64,000 nt of DNA from Taibaiella lutea (GCF_008629695.1 NZ_VWSH01000004.1:677093-741092); one strand, 5' to 3'; positions 32,592 to 42,722 are shown, counted from the first letter of the stretch. Made by a program: numbers and translations. Notes: a model not told the origin generated them from the letters alone.

Positions 32592-35129
32592 CTAATGACT
32601 AATAAAATTAGCCTCATAATATTTGCCTTTTACCCAATAATCCAGAAAATCAGCATAATACTTACTTCCGGGATTCCCGCTTTGTCCGCCGGGATAAACG
32701 ACATAAGCATGAATAGCTTTAGGGTTCATCTGGACTATCATTCTCCAGCTCGGCCCATGATTTTGCTTCATGGCATTAATGGTGTTACCCCAACCACCTG
32801 TTTTAAGATGATCATAACTAAAGGCCGGAAGCTTTGCCAGATGCGTAACGGAAGTGTTTTTTACTTTATACCATTCTGCCCCACCGTTTTTTTCCAAAAC
32901 ATCAAAACTATCTTTTGCCTGCTTATAACTCAACGTTACCATGTCTTTCAATGTTTCTACTTTATTGGCAGTTGTTACATCATCATAATATTTAGAAGTT
33001 GTATCATCAAGAATTAAAAACATCGTTCTTTCTGATGAAGGATATAGTTTATCCGGGAAATTTTGAAATTCGTCCTGCCAGATGTTTTGGTAGAGATTTG
33101 ACCAGAAGATTTGGAAAAAAGTAGCATATTTCGAGTTTGCTAATAAATTTTCACCAGGTGGTTCTGGCTTTACAGATGGTTCACTTTGAGGAAATCTTAT
33201 AATTGTCCTATTCTCATACATTGATCTATTCAAAAGTGCAAGTCTTAAAATAGAAAAAGTAGAATTCTGTAATTTCTGATTATAATCCAAATCACCTTCC
33301 TTTGGCATATTATCTTCATAAGGCAATTGAAAATAATATGGACTATATAAATTGTATGGAAAAGCTTTCAAAAATAAAGTAGTATCAACTTTTTTCGCAT
33401 TAATACCATATGAAACAAAATGGTTTATTAATCCTTGATTTATCTCCCAACTCCTGAACTCCGTAAAATCACCGTTATAATAATAAGGATACGTCTCATC
33501 TGTAACATTTTGATTGGCGCTTGCAACATAGCCCTGTGGTGGATTATAGACATGCGGATTTTCGGCCATCGGAATGGTATCGCCCCAAAGCGTTGCACTT
33601 ATATCGCCACGCATCACATACTTTCCCTGGTCTTTCCATTTGTTGATGAATCGGCCCTGTCCCCAGATAGCTACATTACCATGCCGGTCGGAAAAAGCAA
33701 AATTCTGAGCAGGGCACTCAAAATGCTGAATAGCATTTACCCAGGTATCATAATCGGTTGCACGATTGTATAAATAAACAGATAGCAGTTCATTGGTTCC
33801 TCTATGTGCCATCCAGGTCATTGCAAGCATTTTACCGCTGCCTGAAGGTTCCGGAAAAGTTTTATCGTACATCACAGGCCCATGAATAGTGAAACGGATT
33901 GTATCTACAAATGGCTCTTTCTTTCCCTTAATATAAATTTTTTCGTAGCGTTCATTGAAAGGGACTTCCTTACCATCAAAAACATATAGGCGTGAATCAG
34001 TTGATTTGATTTCGTAATAATCCTTTACGTCTCTGTAGTTGTTGGTAAATCCCCAACTGATGCTGTCATTAAAACCAATGATAATGCCGGGTGCACCGGG
34101 GATAGAAACCCCATAACAATTAATGCCCGGTGCCGTCAATTGTTGTTCATACCAAATGGAAGGAAGATTCAAACCCAGATGCGGGTCATTACAAAGTATG
34201 GCTGCACTGTCTGATGTCAGTTTACCACCAATAGCCCAGTTGTTAGAGCCGATGCCGGAAGATGGTTTTGAATTTTCATCCCAGTTGAAAGCGGTCGGAT
34301 GCTCTTTTTGATTTTTCAGGTTTGCATTAGATGCTGCCGTATCAAAATGTGCAAACAAATCACCTTGAGGAACGGAAGGTATTCCGAGCGACGGTGCATT
34401 AAATGCAGTACCCGCAGGGATTACCGGCTGGTTCATTTTGATTTTATCAGGGAATAAATCGTCCAGCTCATTTGCAGGCATTGCATCCCTTAAATAGGTC
34501 ATAGCTATATCATCAACATTTCCCGTTAAGTCATCGGCCATGTATTTCAATAACAAGGCACATTTAAGGTTTGTCCATGCTTCGGGAGCAAACCCCATCA
34601 ATTTATATTCTAAAGGATAATCTTTGTATTGTAAATGCTGAATAAACAAATTAACGCCTTCGGTATAAGCATTCAACATTTCCCGAGTAAGCGGATTTGC
34701 TTCCATTGCTTTCAATGAATTTTCAGCGGCCCAGACCATGCCTTTTCTTCTTTGCTTCCTGTCAAAATCAAAAGCTTTATCTCCAATTACTTCACTTATC
34801 CTGCCAGCTGCAGCACGGGTCTGCATATCCATTTGCCACAGACGGTAATAAGCATGAATATAGCCTTGTGCCAGATACAAATCATGATTGTTTTGCGCAA
34901 CAACATGAGGCACTAATCTTCCATCAAAATCAACCTTAATGCTTTTTGATATTTTATCAGGAAAATGAAACTCGCTTGCAACATCTTTTACCGGTTCTGC
35001 ATTTCCCCAAAAGCCGTTGTAAGGATCGAGCAATTTGCCCAATGCAGGCAAACTACCTTTGGGTGCATTCAGGAACCAAATCCATAAGGCACTTAACGCT
35101 ATAGCAACAAAGAGATTAACGAAACGCAT
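32592..35129 (-). CDS. Penicillin-acylase family amidase
   Basis: An 845-residue Ntn-hydrolase precursor starting at an ATG with an N-terminal signal-like helix. The catalytic N-terminal Ser of the beta chain is in G-I-G-S-N-N-W, after which the enzyme is expected to autoprocess. Substrates in Bacteroidota are unclear; N-acyl homoserine lactones, peptides or cell-wall fragments are possible. The last five codons (to a TAG) overlap the repeat bordering the four-helix-bundle gene. Confidence 0.88.
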   Translation of the reverse strand: MRFVNLFVAIALSALWIWFLNAPKGSLPALGKLLDPYNGFWGNAEPVKDVASEFHFPDKISKSIKVDFDGRLVPHVVAQNNHDLYLAQGYIHAYYRLWQMDMQTRAAAGRISEVIGDKAFDFDRKQRRKGMVWAAENSLKAMEANPLTREMLNAYTEGVNLFIQHLQYKDYPLEYKLMGFAPEAWTNLKCALLLKYMADDLTGNVDDIAMTYLRDAMPANELDDLFPDKIKMNQPVIPAGTAFNAPSLGIPSVPQGDLFAHFDTAASNANLKNQKEHPTAFNWDENSKPSSGIGSNNWAIGGKLTSDSAAILCNDPHLGLNLPSIWYEQQLTAPGINCYGVSIPGAPGIIIGFNDSISWGFTNNYRDVKDYYEIKSTDSRLYVFDGKEVPFNERYEKIYIKGKKEPFVDTIRFTIHGPVMYDKTFPEPSGSGKMLAMTWMAHRGTNELLSVYLYNRATDYDTWVNAIQHFECPAQNFAFSDRHGNVAIWGQGRFINKWKDQGKYVMRGDISATLWGDTIPMAENPHVYNPPQGYVASANQNVTDETYPYYYNGDFTEFRSWEINQGLINHFVSYGINAKKVDTTLFLKAFPYNLYSPYYFQLPYEDNMPKEGDLDYNQKLQNSTFSILRLALLNRSMYENRTIIRFPQSEPSVKPEPPGENLLANSKYATFFQIFWSNLYQNIWQDEFQNFPDKLYPSSERTMFLILDDTTSKYYDDVTTANKVETLKDMVTLSYKQAKDSFDVLEKNGGAEWYKVKNTSVTHLAKLPAFSYDHLKTGGWGNTINAMKQNHGPSWRMIVQMNPKAIHAYVVYPGGQSGNPGSKYYADFLDYWVKGKYYEANFISH

Positions 35130-35183
35130 AGCGTAAAGTTAATGATTAAACAGAGATTACAAAGGGGGATTTTGAACACAAAA

Positions 35184-35225
35184 GAAAATGGAAACAGCAC
35201 AATAAACCTGCTATCTCCATTTTCT
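35184..35225 (-). terminator. Terminator of the PadR-linked membrane gene
   Basis: AAAATGGAAACAGC and GCTATCTCCATTTT pair with two mismatches, loop of about 11 bases, and the minus strand continues TTTTCTTTT. Confidence 0.5.
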
Positions 35226-35244
35226 TTTACCTGTCAGATCCAAA

Positions 35245-36390
35245 TCATCTTATCGCCATTACAGTCTTGTCGGAGCAGGAGCTTGCAACGTAAATCTGTA
35301 ATTGTGTGAGGTTGTTTAACGCATAAACGTTCTCCATCCTGCTGAATTCCTGCTTGTCAATATCAAGGAATGCAAAACCATCGGGAATCTTATTGCTTGC
35401 TACAAGTTGAGCCTGGTTGTATTTTTTCACATTCACCTGTAGGTCCTGCAATAGCTCCAATACTTTTCCATAGCGGCCATCTCTGCCCAGATAGCTTAAC
35501 GCATCCACTTTAAGTTCCGTTGGAATTGTATAATTATCAGGCTTAGGCAAAGAAGTCAGGTCCAGAATCGCATTCTTTAATTTATCGCTGCTTTGCAATA
35601 CTGCCATAACTTCCGGCTCATCGCTGACATGTTGTTTTGCGTTGATCTTGTTCCAAATCATTTCACTTTGCGAATAGGCAATCCAATCATCTACTTGTCT
35701 GGAAGTCGGGCCATTAACATTCACCGATAAAAATGTTACAGCTGTAAACCCTATTAATAGAATAGATGTGAGGCTGGTGTTTAATCGTGTTTCCGGTTTT
35801 CTGTATCCGCTGAAAAAATAAAGCGGAATAAAAATGAAAAACGAAAAAGCTACCATAGTAATAACCAATAGACTCGCTCCCGGCCAGTGCTGTACTTTAA
35901 ACAGAATAGACAGACAAAACATAATACCAAGAATAGTTCCAAATGCAACAACCAATTTTTCAAGCCCGGAATTTACCTCTTTAGCTTTGATGATAAACAA
36001 CAAAGGCAGGAACAAGAGACTAAACACCGCTACAGCCAGAGTCAACAGAACAGCGGCTCCCGGCCAGTGCATAACTTTAAAAAAGGAGCCGAACAAAAAG
36101 GCAAATGTTGAAAATACACCGCCTGCAATCATTATTTTCTTCATCATAAAGTAATTTTTGAATGTTAATAATCGGATGGTTTCATCTTCTATCTCCTTTA
36201 GCTCTTTTGTATAAAATTGCTTTATGGCACGATGATAGAATTCCTCAAAGTCATCCTGTTCCTTGAGGTTATATTCAACGAGGCAGCAAATATGATCCAG
36301 GAGGTTTAACTGCAGGTCCTCCATTTGGATTCCATTACGTCTAATGTCATCCAGGATATAATTCACTTGCTTTTCGGTGATTTGATACAT
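35245..36390 (-). CDS. PadR-associated GldL-like membrane protein
   Basis: A 381-residue protein starting at an ATG. An N-terminal soluble domain of about 80 residues is followed by membrane helices with two near-identical segments F-K-V-M-H-W-P-G-A and F-K-V-Q-H-W-P-G-A, resembling GldL-type transmembrane pairs used for proton-driven gliding and secretion motors. A soluble C-terminal domain follows. The start overlaps the PadR stop, so PadR probably controls it. GldL identity is only suggestive. Confidence 0.7.
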   Translation of the reverse strand: MYQITEKQVNYILDDIRRNGIQMEDLQLNLLDHICCLVEYNLKEQDDFEEFYHRAIKQFYTKELKEIEDETIRLLTFKNYFMMKKIMIAGGVFSTFAFLFGSFFKVMHWPGAAVLLTLAVAVFSLLFLPLLFIIKAKEVNSGLEKLVVAFGTILGIMFCLSILFKVQHWPGASLLVITMVAFSFFIFIPLYFFSGYRKPETRLNTSLTSILLIGFTAVTFLSVNVNGPTSRQVDDWIAYSQSEMIWNKINAKQHVSDEPEVMAVLQSSDKLKNAILDLTSLPKPDNYTIPTELKVDALSYLGRDGRYGKVLELLQDLQVNVKKYNQAQLVASNKIPDGFAFLDIDKQEFSRMENVYALNNLTQLQIYVASSCSDKTVMAIR

Positions 36391-36731
36391 TAGGTTGTTT
36401 TCAATTTAAGGTCAAGCAAAAATTTCATGGTTTCCATAAATTCTGTCAATTCACTTATCTTCTCTTTGGTTTTTGTTTTTCCGCTTGGACTAAGGCTGTA
36501 ATATTTCCTTACGCGTTTACCAATATATTCCGTTTCAGTGGTCAGCAAACCTTCCACCTCCAAAGCGTGTAATGTAGGGTACAAGGCTCCTTCCGATATC
36601 TGTATCCTGTCCATTGTAAGTTCTTTTACGCGTTGCGTAATTTCGTAACCATACATCTTTTTATTGTCTGAAAGCAGCTTTAATACTATAGTCTTAAGAG
36701 TTCCTTTAATTAATTCTGTAGAGAAGATCAT
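36390..36731 (-). CDS. PadR-family transcriptional regulator
   Basis: A 113-residue winged-helix protein starting at an ATG. It has the PadR core Y-G-Y-E-I-T-Q-R-V then I-S-E-G-A-L-Y-P-T-L-H-A-L-E and E-Y-I-G-K-R-V-R-K-Y-Y-S-L. It probably senses a small molecule and represses its own operon with the downstream membrane protein (1-base overlap). A matching operator lies in its promoter. Confidence 0.9.
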   Translation of the reverse strand: MIFSTELIKGTLKTIVLKLLSDNKKMYGYEITQRVKELTMDRIQISEGALYPTLHALEVEGLLTTETEYIGKRVRKYYSLSPSGKTKTKEKISELTEFMETMKFLLDLKLKTT

Positions 36732-36755
36732 GAGCTTATTTTTAATAACCTAAGA

Positions 36756-36778
36756 CAAAGATACATCTGAATCAGATG
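36756..36778 (-). promoter_or_regulatory. PadR promoter (-7 box) and operator palindrome
   Basis: On the minus strand TATCTTTG (36763-36756) is a TAnnTTTG -7 box 25 bases before the padR start. Directly upstream is CATCTGA-A-TCAGATG (36764-36778), a perfect 7-bp palindrome with one-base centre, so a bound PadR dimer would block sigma contact. Predicted transcription start near 36749. Confidence 0.65.
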
Positions 36779-36811
36779 CATTGTATAAAAATGATAAAAT
36801 ATTTTTTTAAA

Positions 36812-36840
36812 CAAAAAAAATAGCACCAAAAGATGCTATT
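36812..36840 (-). terminator. pgi terminator
   Basis: AATAGCA/TGCTATT stem with an 8-base loop; on the minus strand a run of eight T's follows. Confidence 0.65.
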
Positions 36841-36905
36841 AAAATCACTACCGGGCAATAAGAATGTGCTTTATCATTTTCAGAACCCTGAAAATATTAT
36901 TGCTC

Positions 36906-38555
36906 CTATTTCCTCCAATCTTTATATTTATTAATCAGCGCGTTGGTGGAGCTGTCATGTGTATCAATTTCCTTTTCGTTTTCCAATTCCGGCAATATGG
37001 CTTTTGCAAGTTGTTTACCTAATTCAACACCCCATTGGTCAAAGCTGTAAATATTCCAGATAATACCCTGTACAAAAATCTTGTGTTCGTATAAAGCAAT
37101 TAAAGAACCCAGATTTTTCGGGGTTATTTTTTTCAACAGAAATGAATTGGTTGGTCTGTTGCCTTCAAATGTTCTGTAGGGAAGCACTTTTTTTATATCA
37201 GTTTCACTTACTCCGTCATCCATCATCTCTTTGCTTACTTGTTCCGCTGTTTTACCATTCATTAAAGCCTCCGTTTGCGCAAAGAAATTGGAGAGCAATA
37301 TTGGATGATGTTGCCCTATCGGATTGTGGGATATGGCAGGCGCTATGAAATCGCAGGGTATCAATCTTGTTCCCTGGTGTATTAATTGATAAAATGCATG
37401 CTGGCCATTGGTACCGGGCTCTCCCCATATAACCGGCCCTGTATTATAAGTAACAGACGCACCGTTTCTGTCCATATGCTTACCGTTACTTTCCATATCG
37501 GCTTGTTGGAAATAAGCCGCAAAACGATGCATATATTGATCGTATGGAAAGATAGCATGTGTAGCGGCTCCATAAAATTGCATATACCAGAAACCAATCA
37601 AAGCCTGTAATACGGGTATATTTTTATCAAACGCCGTGTTCCTGAAATGAACATCGGTTTCATAAGCACCTTGCAATAACTGATCATAATTATCGTAACC
37701 AATGCCGAGGCAAATAGAAAGGCCGATAGCGCTCCAAAGCGAATAACGCCCTCCTACCCAATCCCAAAACACAAACATGTTGTTCGGGTCAATACCAAAC
37801 TTGGTAACACCTTCTTTGTTGGTAGATAACGCGGCAAAATGTTTCGCAATGTCTGTTTCTTTTGCCCCGCTTTTAAGAAACCAGTTTCTTGCGGTATTAG
37901 CATTAGTCATTGTTTCCTGCGTCGTAAATGTTTTGGACGCAACCAGAAACAAAGTTGTTTCAGGATTCAATGGCTTCAATGTTTCTGCTATATGCGTTCC
38001 ATCAATATTCGACACAAAATGTATATTCAAATGATTCCGGTAAGCCTTCAACGATTCATAAGCCATAACCGGGCCAAGATCGGAACCGCCGATGCCAATA
38101 TTTACTACGTCGGTAATGTTCTTATTGGTATAACCTTTATGTTCGCCGTTAATAACTGCATTGCTAAAACTTTTCATTTTACCCTGCACAGCTTTAATTT
38201 CAGGCATTACATCTTTTCCGTCCAATAAAACAGGATTATTGCTTTTGTTTCTTAGTGCCGTATGCAATACTGCCCTGTCCTCTGTAGCATTTATCTTTTC
38301 GGCTGCAAACATGGCTTCAATTGCTTCTGCAACTTTACATTCTTTTGCAAGTGATAATAATAATGCTATCGTTTCATTATCAACATTGTTTTTAGCAAAG
38401 TCAAAGTAGATTTCATTAAAAACCACACCAAAATGTATTGCTCTGTCTGGGTCCGTTTCAAACAAGCTTTTAATGCTTCTTTCTTTATGAAATCCGAAAT
38501 GCGCTTGCAGCTTTTTATATGCCGTTGTTGTGGTAAAATTTATGGCAGGGAACAT
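36906..38555 (-). CDS. pgi: Glucose-6-phosphate isomerase
   Basis: A 549-residue enzyme starting at an ATG; normal length for Pgi. [21 protein letters not shown] (PGI signature 1) and [18 protein letters not shown] are all present. It interconverts glucose-6-P and fructose-6-P, linking glycolysis to the pentose-phosphate operon at 48,170. It is a single-gene unit. Confidence 0.96.
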   Translation of the reverse strand: MFPAINFTTTTAYKKLQAHFGFHKERSIKSLFETDPDRAIHFGVVFNEIYFDFAKNNVDNETIALLLSLAKECKVAEAIEAMFAAEKINATEDRAVLHTALRNKSNNPVLLDGKDVMPEIKAVQGKMKSFSNAVINGEHKGYTNKNITDVVNIGIGGSDLGPVMAYESLKAYRNHLNIHFVSNIDGTHIAETLKPLNPETTLFLVASKTFTTQETMTNANTARNWFLKSGAKETDIAKHFAALSTNKEGVTKFGIDPNNMFVFWDWVGGRYSLWSAIGLSICLGIGYDNYDQLLQGAYETDVHFRNTAFDKNIPVLQALIGFWYMQFYGAATHAIFPYDQYMHRFAAYFQQADMESNGKHMDRNGASVTYNTGPVIWGEPGTNGQHAFYQLIHQGTRLIPCDFIAPAISHNPIGQHHPILLSNFFAQTEALMNGKTAEQVSKEMMDDGVSETDIKKVLPYRTFEGNRPTNSFLLKKITPKNLGSLIALYEHKIFVQGIIWNIYSFDQWGVELGKQLAKAILPELENEKEIDTHDSSTNALINKYKDWRK

Positions 38556-38694
38556 GTATCAGTCTTTTAAAATGAAGATGTGAAATTAACGAATCCACAT
38601 TTTAAAAACGCTGTAAAAATATTTTTCCACCATTAATCAATAAATTATTTCTATACCTAATCTCTTCGATCGTTGCCGATAAGTTATATCTTAT

Positions 38695-38727
38695 TATATT
38701 TGACATAAATAACCATTTCAATGGTTA
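38695..38727 (+). promoter_or_regulatory. araC-type promoter with start-site palindrome
   Basis: TATATTTG (38695-38702) is a consensus -7 box; TAACCATT-N2-AATGGTTA (38710-38727), a perfect 8-bp inverted repeat, spans the predicted start (about 38709). The AraC protein could bind it and control its own transcription. Confidence 0.6.
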
Positions 38728-38748
38728 GACTTTACCAAACATTTAAGA

Positions 38749-39672
38749 ATGAGCGTAACAATTCAAGAAAAAATCTTGGAGAAAGATGAACTTATTAAGT
38801 ACAGGACAATAAGCCATTTTACCACAGATTTTGGTACCGAACCGAGGAGATTATCTGAAGAGAAATTTGCTTACATGATTATCTATGTCAAACAGGGCAA
38901 TGGCAATTGCAGGATTGACACAGATGAAATTCCCTTAAGGCCGGGGTCCATACTTATGGTAAACCCTTTTGCCTTTCTTCAATTGAAAGACACACAATTG
39001 GTTCAGGGAGTTGTATTAATCTTCACCGAAGAATTTCTTTGCAGGACCCACCTTCAGGAACAACTGCTTTACAAAACTATTTACGGCCCTAATATGCGTT
39101 GCTTTTTCCAACTGGATAGCAATGAAACAGGGCTGAATTTCATACAGTCGCAAATAACTATGTTCGGCTGGGAATATAGGTTTGGTAAAGATGTCTTTCT
39201 TAAATTTGATTTGCTGCACAATATGTTGCTTGGTGTCATTCTTTATCTGCACAAGTTACAATTGGAAAGAGAAGGCCAGACTATGGATTTGGTGGAACCA
39301 TTGGCTAAAAGCCAGGTTGTACAGTTCATTCAACTATTGAACGTATATTTCAAGAAAGAAAGTTCTTTGCAATTTTATGCAGATCAGATGAATGTGACCA
39401 TGAAGCAATTGGTATTGATTTGCAAGAAAGGTGTAGGCTGGTCTCCAAAGGCTATCATGCAGGAAAAATTATTGAGAGAAGCCAAGAGGCTATTGCTTTT
39501 TGATGTAATGTCCATTAAGGAACTCAGCTATGATTTGGGCTTTTCTGAAACAACCAATTTTGTAAAATTTTTCCAGCAACATACCGGTATCTCTCCCAAA
39601 AATTTCAAGATCAATAATTGTGTTGCCGGACTGGAATATAAAGGTGGCGATGATGAGGATGGTGATTTATAA
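38749..39672 (+). CDS. AraC-family transcriptional regulator
   Basis: A 307-residue regulator starting at an ATG. The N-terminal cupin-like sensor is followed by two HTHs in the last 100 residues: T-M-K-Q-L-V-L-I-C-K and I-K-E-L-S-Y-D-L-G-F-S-E-T-T-N-F-V-K-F-F, the second being the AraC consensus. It stands alone; its targets are not visible. Nothing in the window suggests a particular sugar or stress signal. Confidence 0.9.
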   Translation: MSVTIQEKILEKDELIKYRTISHFTTDFGTEPRRLSEEKFAYMIIYVKQGNGNCRIDTDEIPLRPGSILMVNPFAFLQLKDTQLVQGVVLIFTEEFLCRTHLQEQLLYKTIYGPNMRCFFQLDSNETGLNFIQSQITMFGWEYRFGKDVFLKFDLLHNMLLGVILYLHKLQLEREGQTMDLVEPLAKSQVVQFIQLLNVYFKKESSLQFYADQMNVTMKQLVLICKKGVGWSPKAIMQEKLLREAKRLLLFDVMSIKELSYDLGFSETTNFVKFFQQHTGISPKNFKINNCVAGLEYKGGDDEDGDL

Positions 39673-39690
39673 AAACAATTTTTATAATAA

Positions 39691-39724
39691 AAGAATGCCG
39701 GTACATAGTATCGGCATTCTTTTA
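39691..39724 (+). terminator. Terminator after AraC gene
   Basis: AAGAATGCCG and CGGCATTCTT with a 10-base loop, followed by TTTA. Confidence 0.7.
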
Positions 39725-40255
39725 TTTAAATTACCTTAACATAAATCAAGATAATTTAAGCTATTCTATCACATTGAAAATGCACTTTTATCAACAATAC
39801 GTGTACATACAATAAAGGATGATAAATTTAGTCATTTTTCACCATTATTAGTTGCGAATTCATGATTTTAAATCTCTGATTGGTGTGACATTTGCATATA
39901 TCTGAACAGGGGAATTTAGATTATTTAAAGATACAGCGAAACCAGACATCAAAACCAAACCAAAATTACCCGCTTTCTTGCGGAAAAGTCTTACTAAATA
40001 GCGTTATTAAAAAAGAAAAGGAATTCAGAATTACAGAAGTTTTTGCGTTGTTTATTAGATTGGTTCAATTAGGTCCTATAGTTTATTCTATAGGATCTTT
40101 GCCATTATAGACGTTTCAGCCTCAAATCGTGTAAAAATATTTTTTAACAAAATACCAAAAGCTTACTGGGCATGCATAACACTATCTCAAGTCTGTTAAT
40201 TGTAAAAAAAATACAGTTTGTGAAAAAAAATTATGCTTAAAATTAAATTATTCCA
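39725..40255. other. 530-base non-coding stretch before phasin promoter
   Basis: No protein-like reading frame. Only a perfect 8-bp hairpin (TCCTATAG/CTATAGGA, 40074-40095) was seen, followed by CTTTG; its role is unclear. Confidence 0.5.
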
Positions 40256-40263
40256 TACCTTTG
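40256..40263 (+). promoter_or_regulatory. -7 box TACCTTTG upstream of PhaE-like gene
   Basis: Exact TAnnTTTG match at 163 bases before the start codon, giving a long leader of about 155 bases. Confidence 0.5.
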
Positions 40264-40425
40264 CGCCCGAAAGCGAAAAACTATTGATAATTTATTCAGG
40301 TTTTTGGAGGCGTTGAATTCTTGCTCGGGTTAATTGATAATAATGTAACAATGTAAATTAGAATTGCAACTTAATTTTGACATTGTAAAACAAATATTGA
40401 ACACATTCTTTTAAATAAAATAAAA

Positions 40426-41931
40426 ATGGCTACTCAAAACGGCAAAAACTTTGTGGAATCAGTACTTGATGCACAAAAAAACTTGGTTGAAAATATGGTT
40501 GAAAATACCAAAAAAGTAACCAACGGTAACAACTTTATCAATGAAGCAATTGATAAAAGCACCGAAACCTACAAAAAGTGGATGGAGCAACAAAAAAATG
40601 TGATGAGCGGTGTAAACCAAAAAGCTGAAACTGTTCAGGAGACTGCTAAAGAGAACATCAATAAAGTAAATGAGTTTAACCAAAACTGGTTGAACAATCA
40701 AATCAACTGGGTTAAACAAGCCTGGGAAATGAATCAGAACTTCATTAAAAATAATACACCAAACGCCGATAGTTTCAAAACTGCAGCTAACCCAATGGAA
40801 ATGTTCAATACAATGAGCAACAATTGGAACAAAATGCAAAGCTGGATGAATCAGGCAAACGAAGCAACAAATTACGCTAACCAATGGATGGAAATGATGC
40901 AAAAATTTTCTCCTGCTAATGCTTCTGAAAATTTCAAACAAGCTACAGAAAATTATACCGGCCTTTTCAATCAATATTTTGAAATGTTGAACAATTCTTT
41001 CGCAGAAATGCAAAAGAATATGCAAAACGGTACTTCTAAAGATGTTTATGGTAATATGATGAATGCAGCTTCCAGCTTTGGTAAATTCAGCGAAATCTGG
41101 GCCCCATTCTTCAAGTCTATCCAGGACAAAAGTTTTAATGCTGATGCATTCAAAAAAACCTTCAATGCTGGTGCATATAAAGAAATGATGGATAAATTTT
41201 TCGGTTTTATGCCTGAAAATAGCCGTCAGTACATGCAACAAGCAACTGAATGGATGAATAACGGCACAAAAGGTTTTACTGATTTTGGTAAAAACGGTTT
41301 TGCCCAAGGTCGTGAATTCATGAACAATATGAACCCGTTTGCAGGTCAGAATGTTTTTGAAAACATGATGAACGGTTACCAACAACTGCAATCAACATTC
41401 CAGAATGCAGTTGCTCCCATTGCTAAAATGGTTACTCCAAACCAATTTACAAAAAGTGCTGCTCAATGGTCTGACATTGCTGACCGTATGGCAATCTTCA
41501 ACATCAAGAATTCCGAGTTGCAATACATGATGTACCAACAAGGCAATAAGGTAATGGACAAATTAGTTGAAAACATTACCAACAAAGTTGAAAACGGTAC
41601 TGAAATCAGCAGCATGACTGCATTGTATCAGGAGTGGTTGAACATCAGCGATAAAGTTTATGTTGAATTATTTGAAAGCGATGAATACAGCAAACTAATG
41701 GCTGAAGTAAGCGCTTTGCAAATGAAACTACGTAAAGAAATGGATCTTCAGGCTGAAAAAATGTTAGGTGGTTTGCCTGTAGCTACCCGCAGCGAAATGG
41801 ACGAACTTTATAAAGTTATCTATGATTTGAAAAAAGAAGTACGTCAACTGGAAAAAATGATGGAAATCGATTCAACTGAAACTGTTGCGCCTGAAGCTAC
41901 TGCTGCGAAGAAAACAACTGTTAAGAAATAA
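40426..41931 (+). CDS. PhaE/phasin-like protein
   Basis: A 501-residue protein starting at an ATG, strongly Met/Asn/Gln/Lys-rich and almost entirely helical, with long amphipathic repeats. The C-terminal L-P-V-A-T-R-S-E-M-D-E-L-Y-K-V-I-Y matches the conserved tail of PhaE and PHA-synthase-associated phasins, which activate or localise PHA synthase on polyester granules. Length (usual PhaE about 330-450) is on the long side. No phaC, phaA or phaB lies in the window, so it is an orphan candidate. Confidence 0.75.
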   Translation: MATQNGKNFVESVLDAQKNLVENMVENTKKVTNGNNFINEAIDKSTETYKKWMEQQKNVMSGVNQKAETVQETAKENINKVNEFNQNWLNNQINWVKQAWEMNQNFIKNNTPNADSFKTAANPMEMFNTMSNNWNKMQSWMNQANEATNYANQWMEMMQKFSPANASENFKQATENYTGLFNQYFEMLNNSFAEMQKNMQNGTSKDVYGNMMNAASSFGKFSEIWAPFFKSIQDKSFNADAFKKTFNAGAYKEMMDKFFGFMPENSRQYMQQATEWMNNGTKGFTDFGKNGFAQGREFMNNMNPFAGQNVFENMMNGYQQLQSTFQNAVAPIAKMVTPNQFTKSAAQWSDIADRMAIFNIKNSELQYMMYQQGNKVMDKLVENITNKVENGTEISSMTALYQEWLNISDKVYVELFESDEYSKLMAEVSALQMKLRKEMDLQAEKMLGGLPVATRSEMDELYKVIYDLKKEVRQLEKMMEIDSTETVAPEATAAKKTTVKK

Positions 41932-41967
41932 TCGCGTCATCCGATTAAATATTTTAAAGAGTAAAAA

Positions 41968-41999
41968 AATCCCGGCTCAATGAGCCGGGATTTTTTTTA
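41968..41999 (+). terminator. Strong terminator after PhaE-like gene
   Basis: ATCCCGGCTC/GAGCCGGGAT, 10-bp GC-rich stem, then eight T's. Confidence 0.9.
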
Positions 42000-42722
42000 T
42001 GTTAAAAGGAACCTTGAAAAATGCAATGCTTTTTAATTTGCAATAATCATCCCCCTCCCAATGACAGAAATGCCGTTCTGAAACGTATGCACTCTCTCCG
42101 ATATTTCCGTGAAAGTCATTTTTGTTCAAAAATGAATGGAAATAAAATTCAATTACATATGAATTTGCTGGCTGATAGATTTTACTCCATGCATTACGTA
42201 AATAAAATTTTAAATGAAATGATTAAAGTCAACAAACAATAGTTATAAACCAGGGAATGTACTTTATTGTCGTGATTATGTTAATGCCATGTTGATTGTT
42301 ATTTTTTTAACAATTAATTAAACAATTGGTAACGGCCATTCCTTTGAGTTGGCCATTATTTTGTTTTAAATAACATTTATTTAATCAAATTTTATACCAA
42401 AGCGTTGATGGTCAATAATAATAAATAATATTAACATTGTTTTTTAAAGTAATATAATTGTAGTTTAAATTGTTTTATTTAAAGTAAAAATAACCGCATA
42501 AATATGCGGTTATTTTTTTAATACAAATATGACGTTAAACATTACCCTGACAAATTTGTACTTTGACATGAAAAATAACTAAATATTTCGTACCCAGCGA
42601 AATTGATATCCAATTTAACCGGCCTTACACTGATTGAAAAACTGCGACGCACCGATAATACCAATAACCAAACATAGGGGAATGCCGAAAACCTTTCAAG
42701 AGTAGGCGAAATAACCGAATCT
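42000..42722. other. 720-base intergenic stretch with two hairpins
   Basis: No convincing protein-coding frame (a 73-codon frame at 42021 is not coding-like). A small GGCCA/TGGCC hairpin with a weakly T-rich tail is at 42334-42360, and a good hairpin AATAACCGCAT/ATGCGGTTATT with T-run is at 42489-42519. A partial promoter box lies near 42559 before a leader of about 130 bases leading into the T9SS gene. Confidence 0.5.

Noticed and set aside
39892..40110. A 72-codon frame in the 530-base gap
   Set aside because: Lys/Gln/Asn-poor structure and lack of start context; nothing suggests translation.
40459..41391. A 310-codon antisense frame within the PhaE-like gene
   Set aside because: It is the opposite strand of a highly biased helical gene; composition (many His/Phe/Ile/Cys) is not protein-like and it has no leader or context.
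42021..42242. A 73-codon frame after the phasin terminator
   Set aside because: No signal, domain or promoter, and composition is like random sequence; treated as non-coding.
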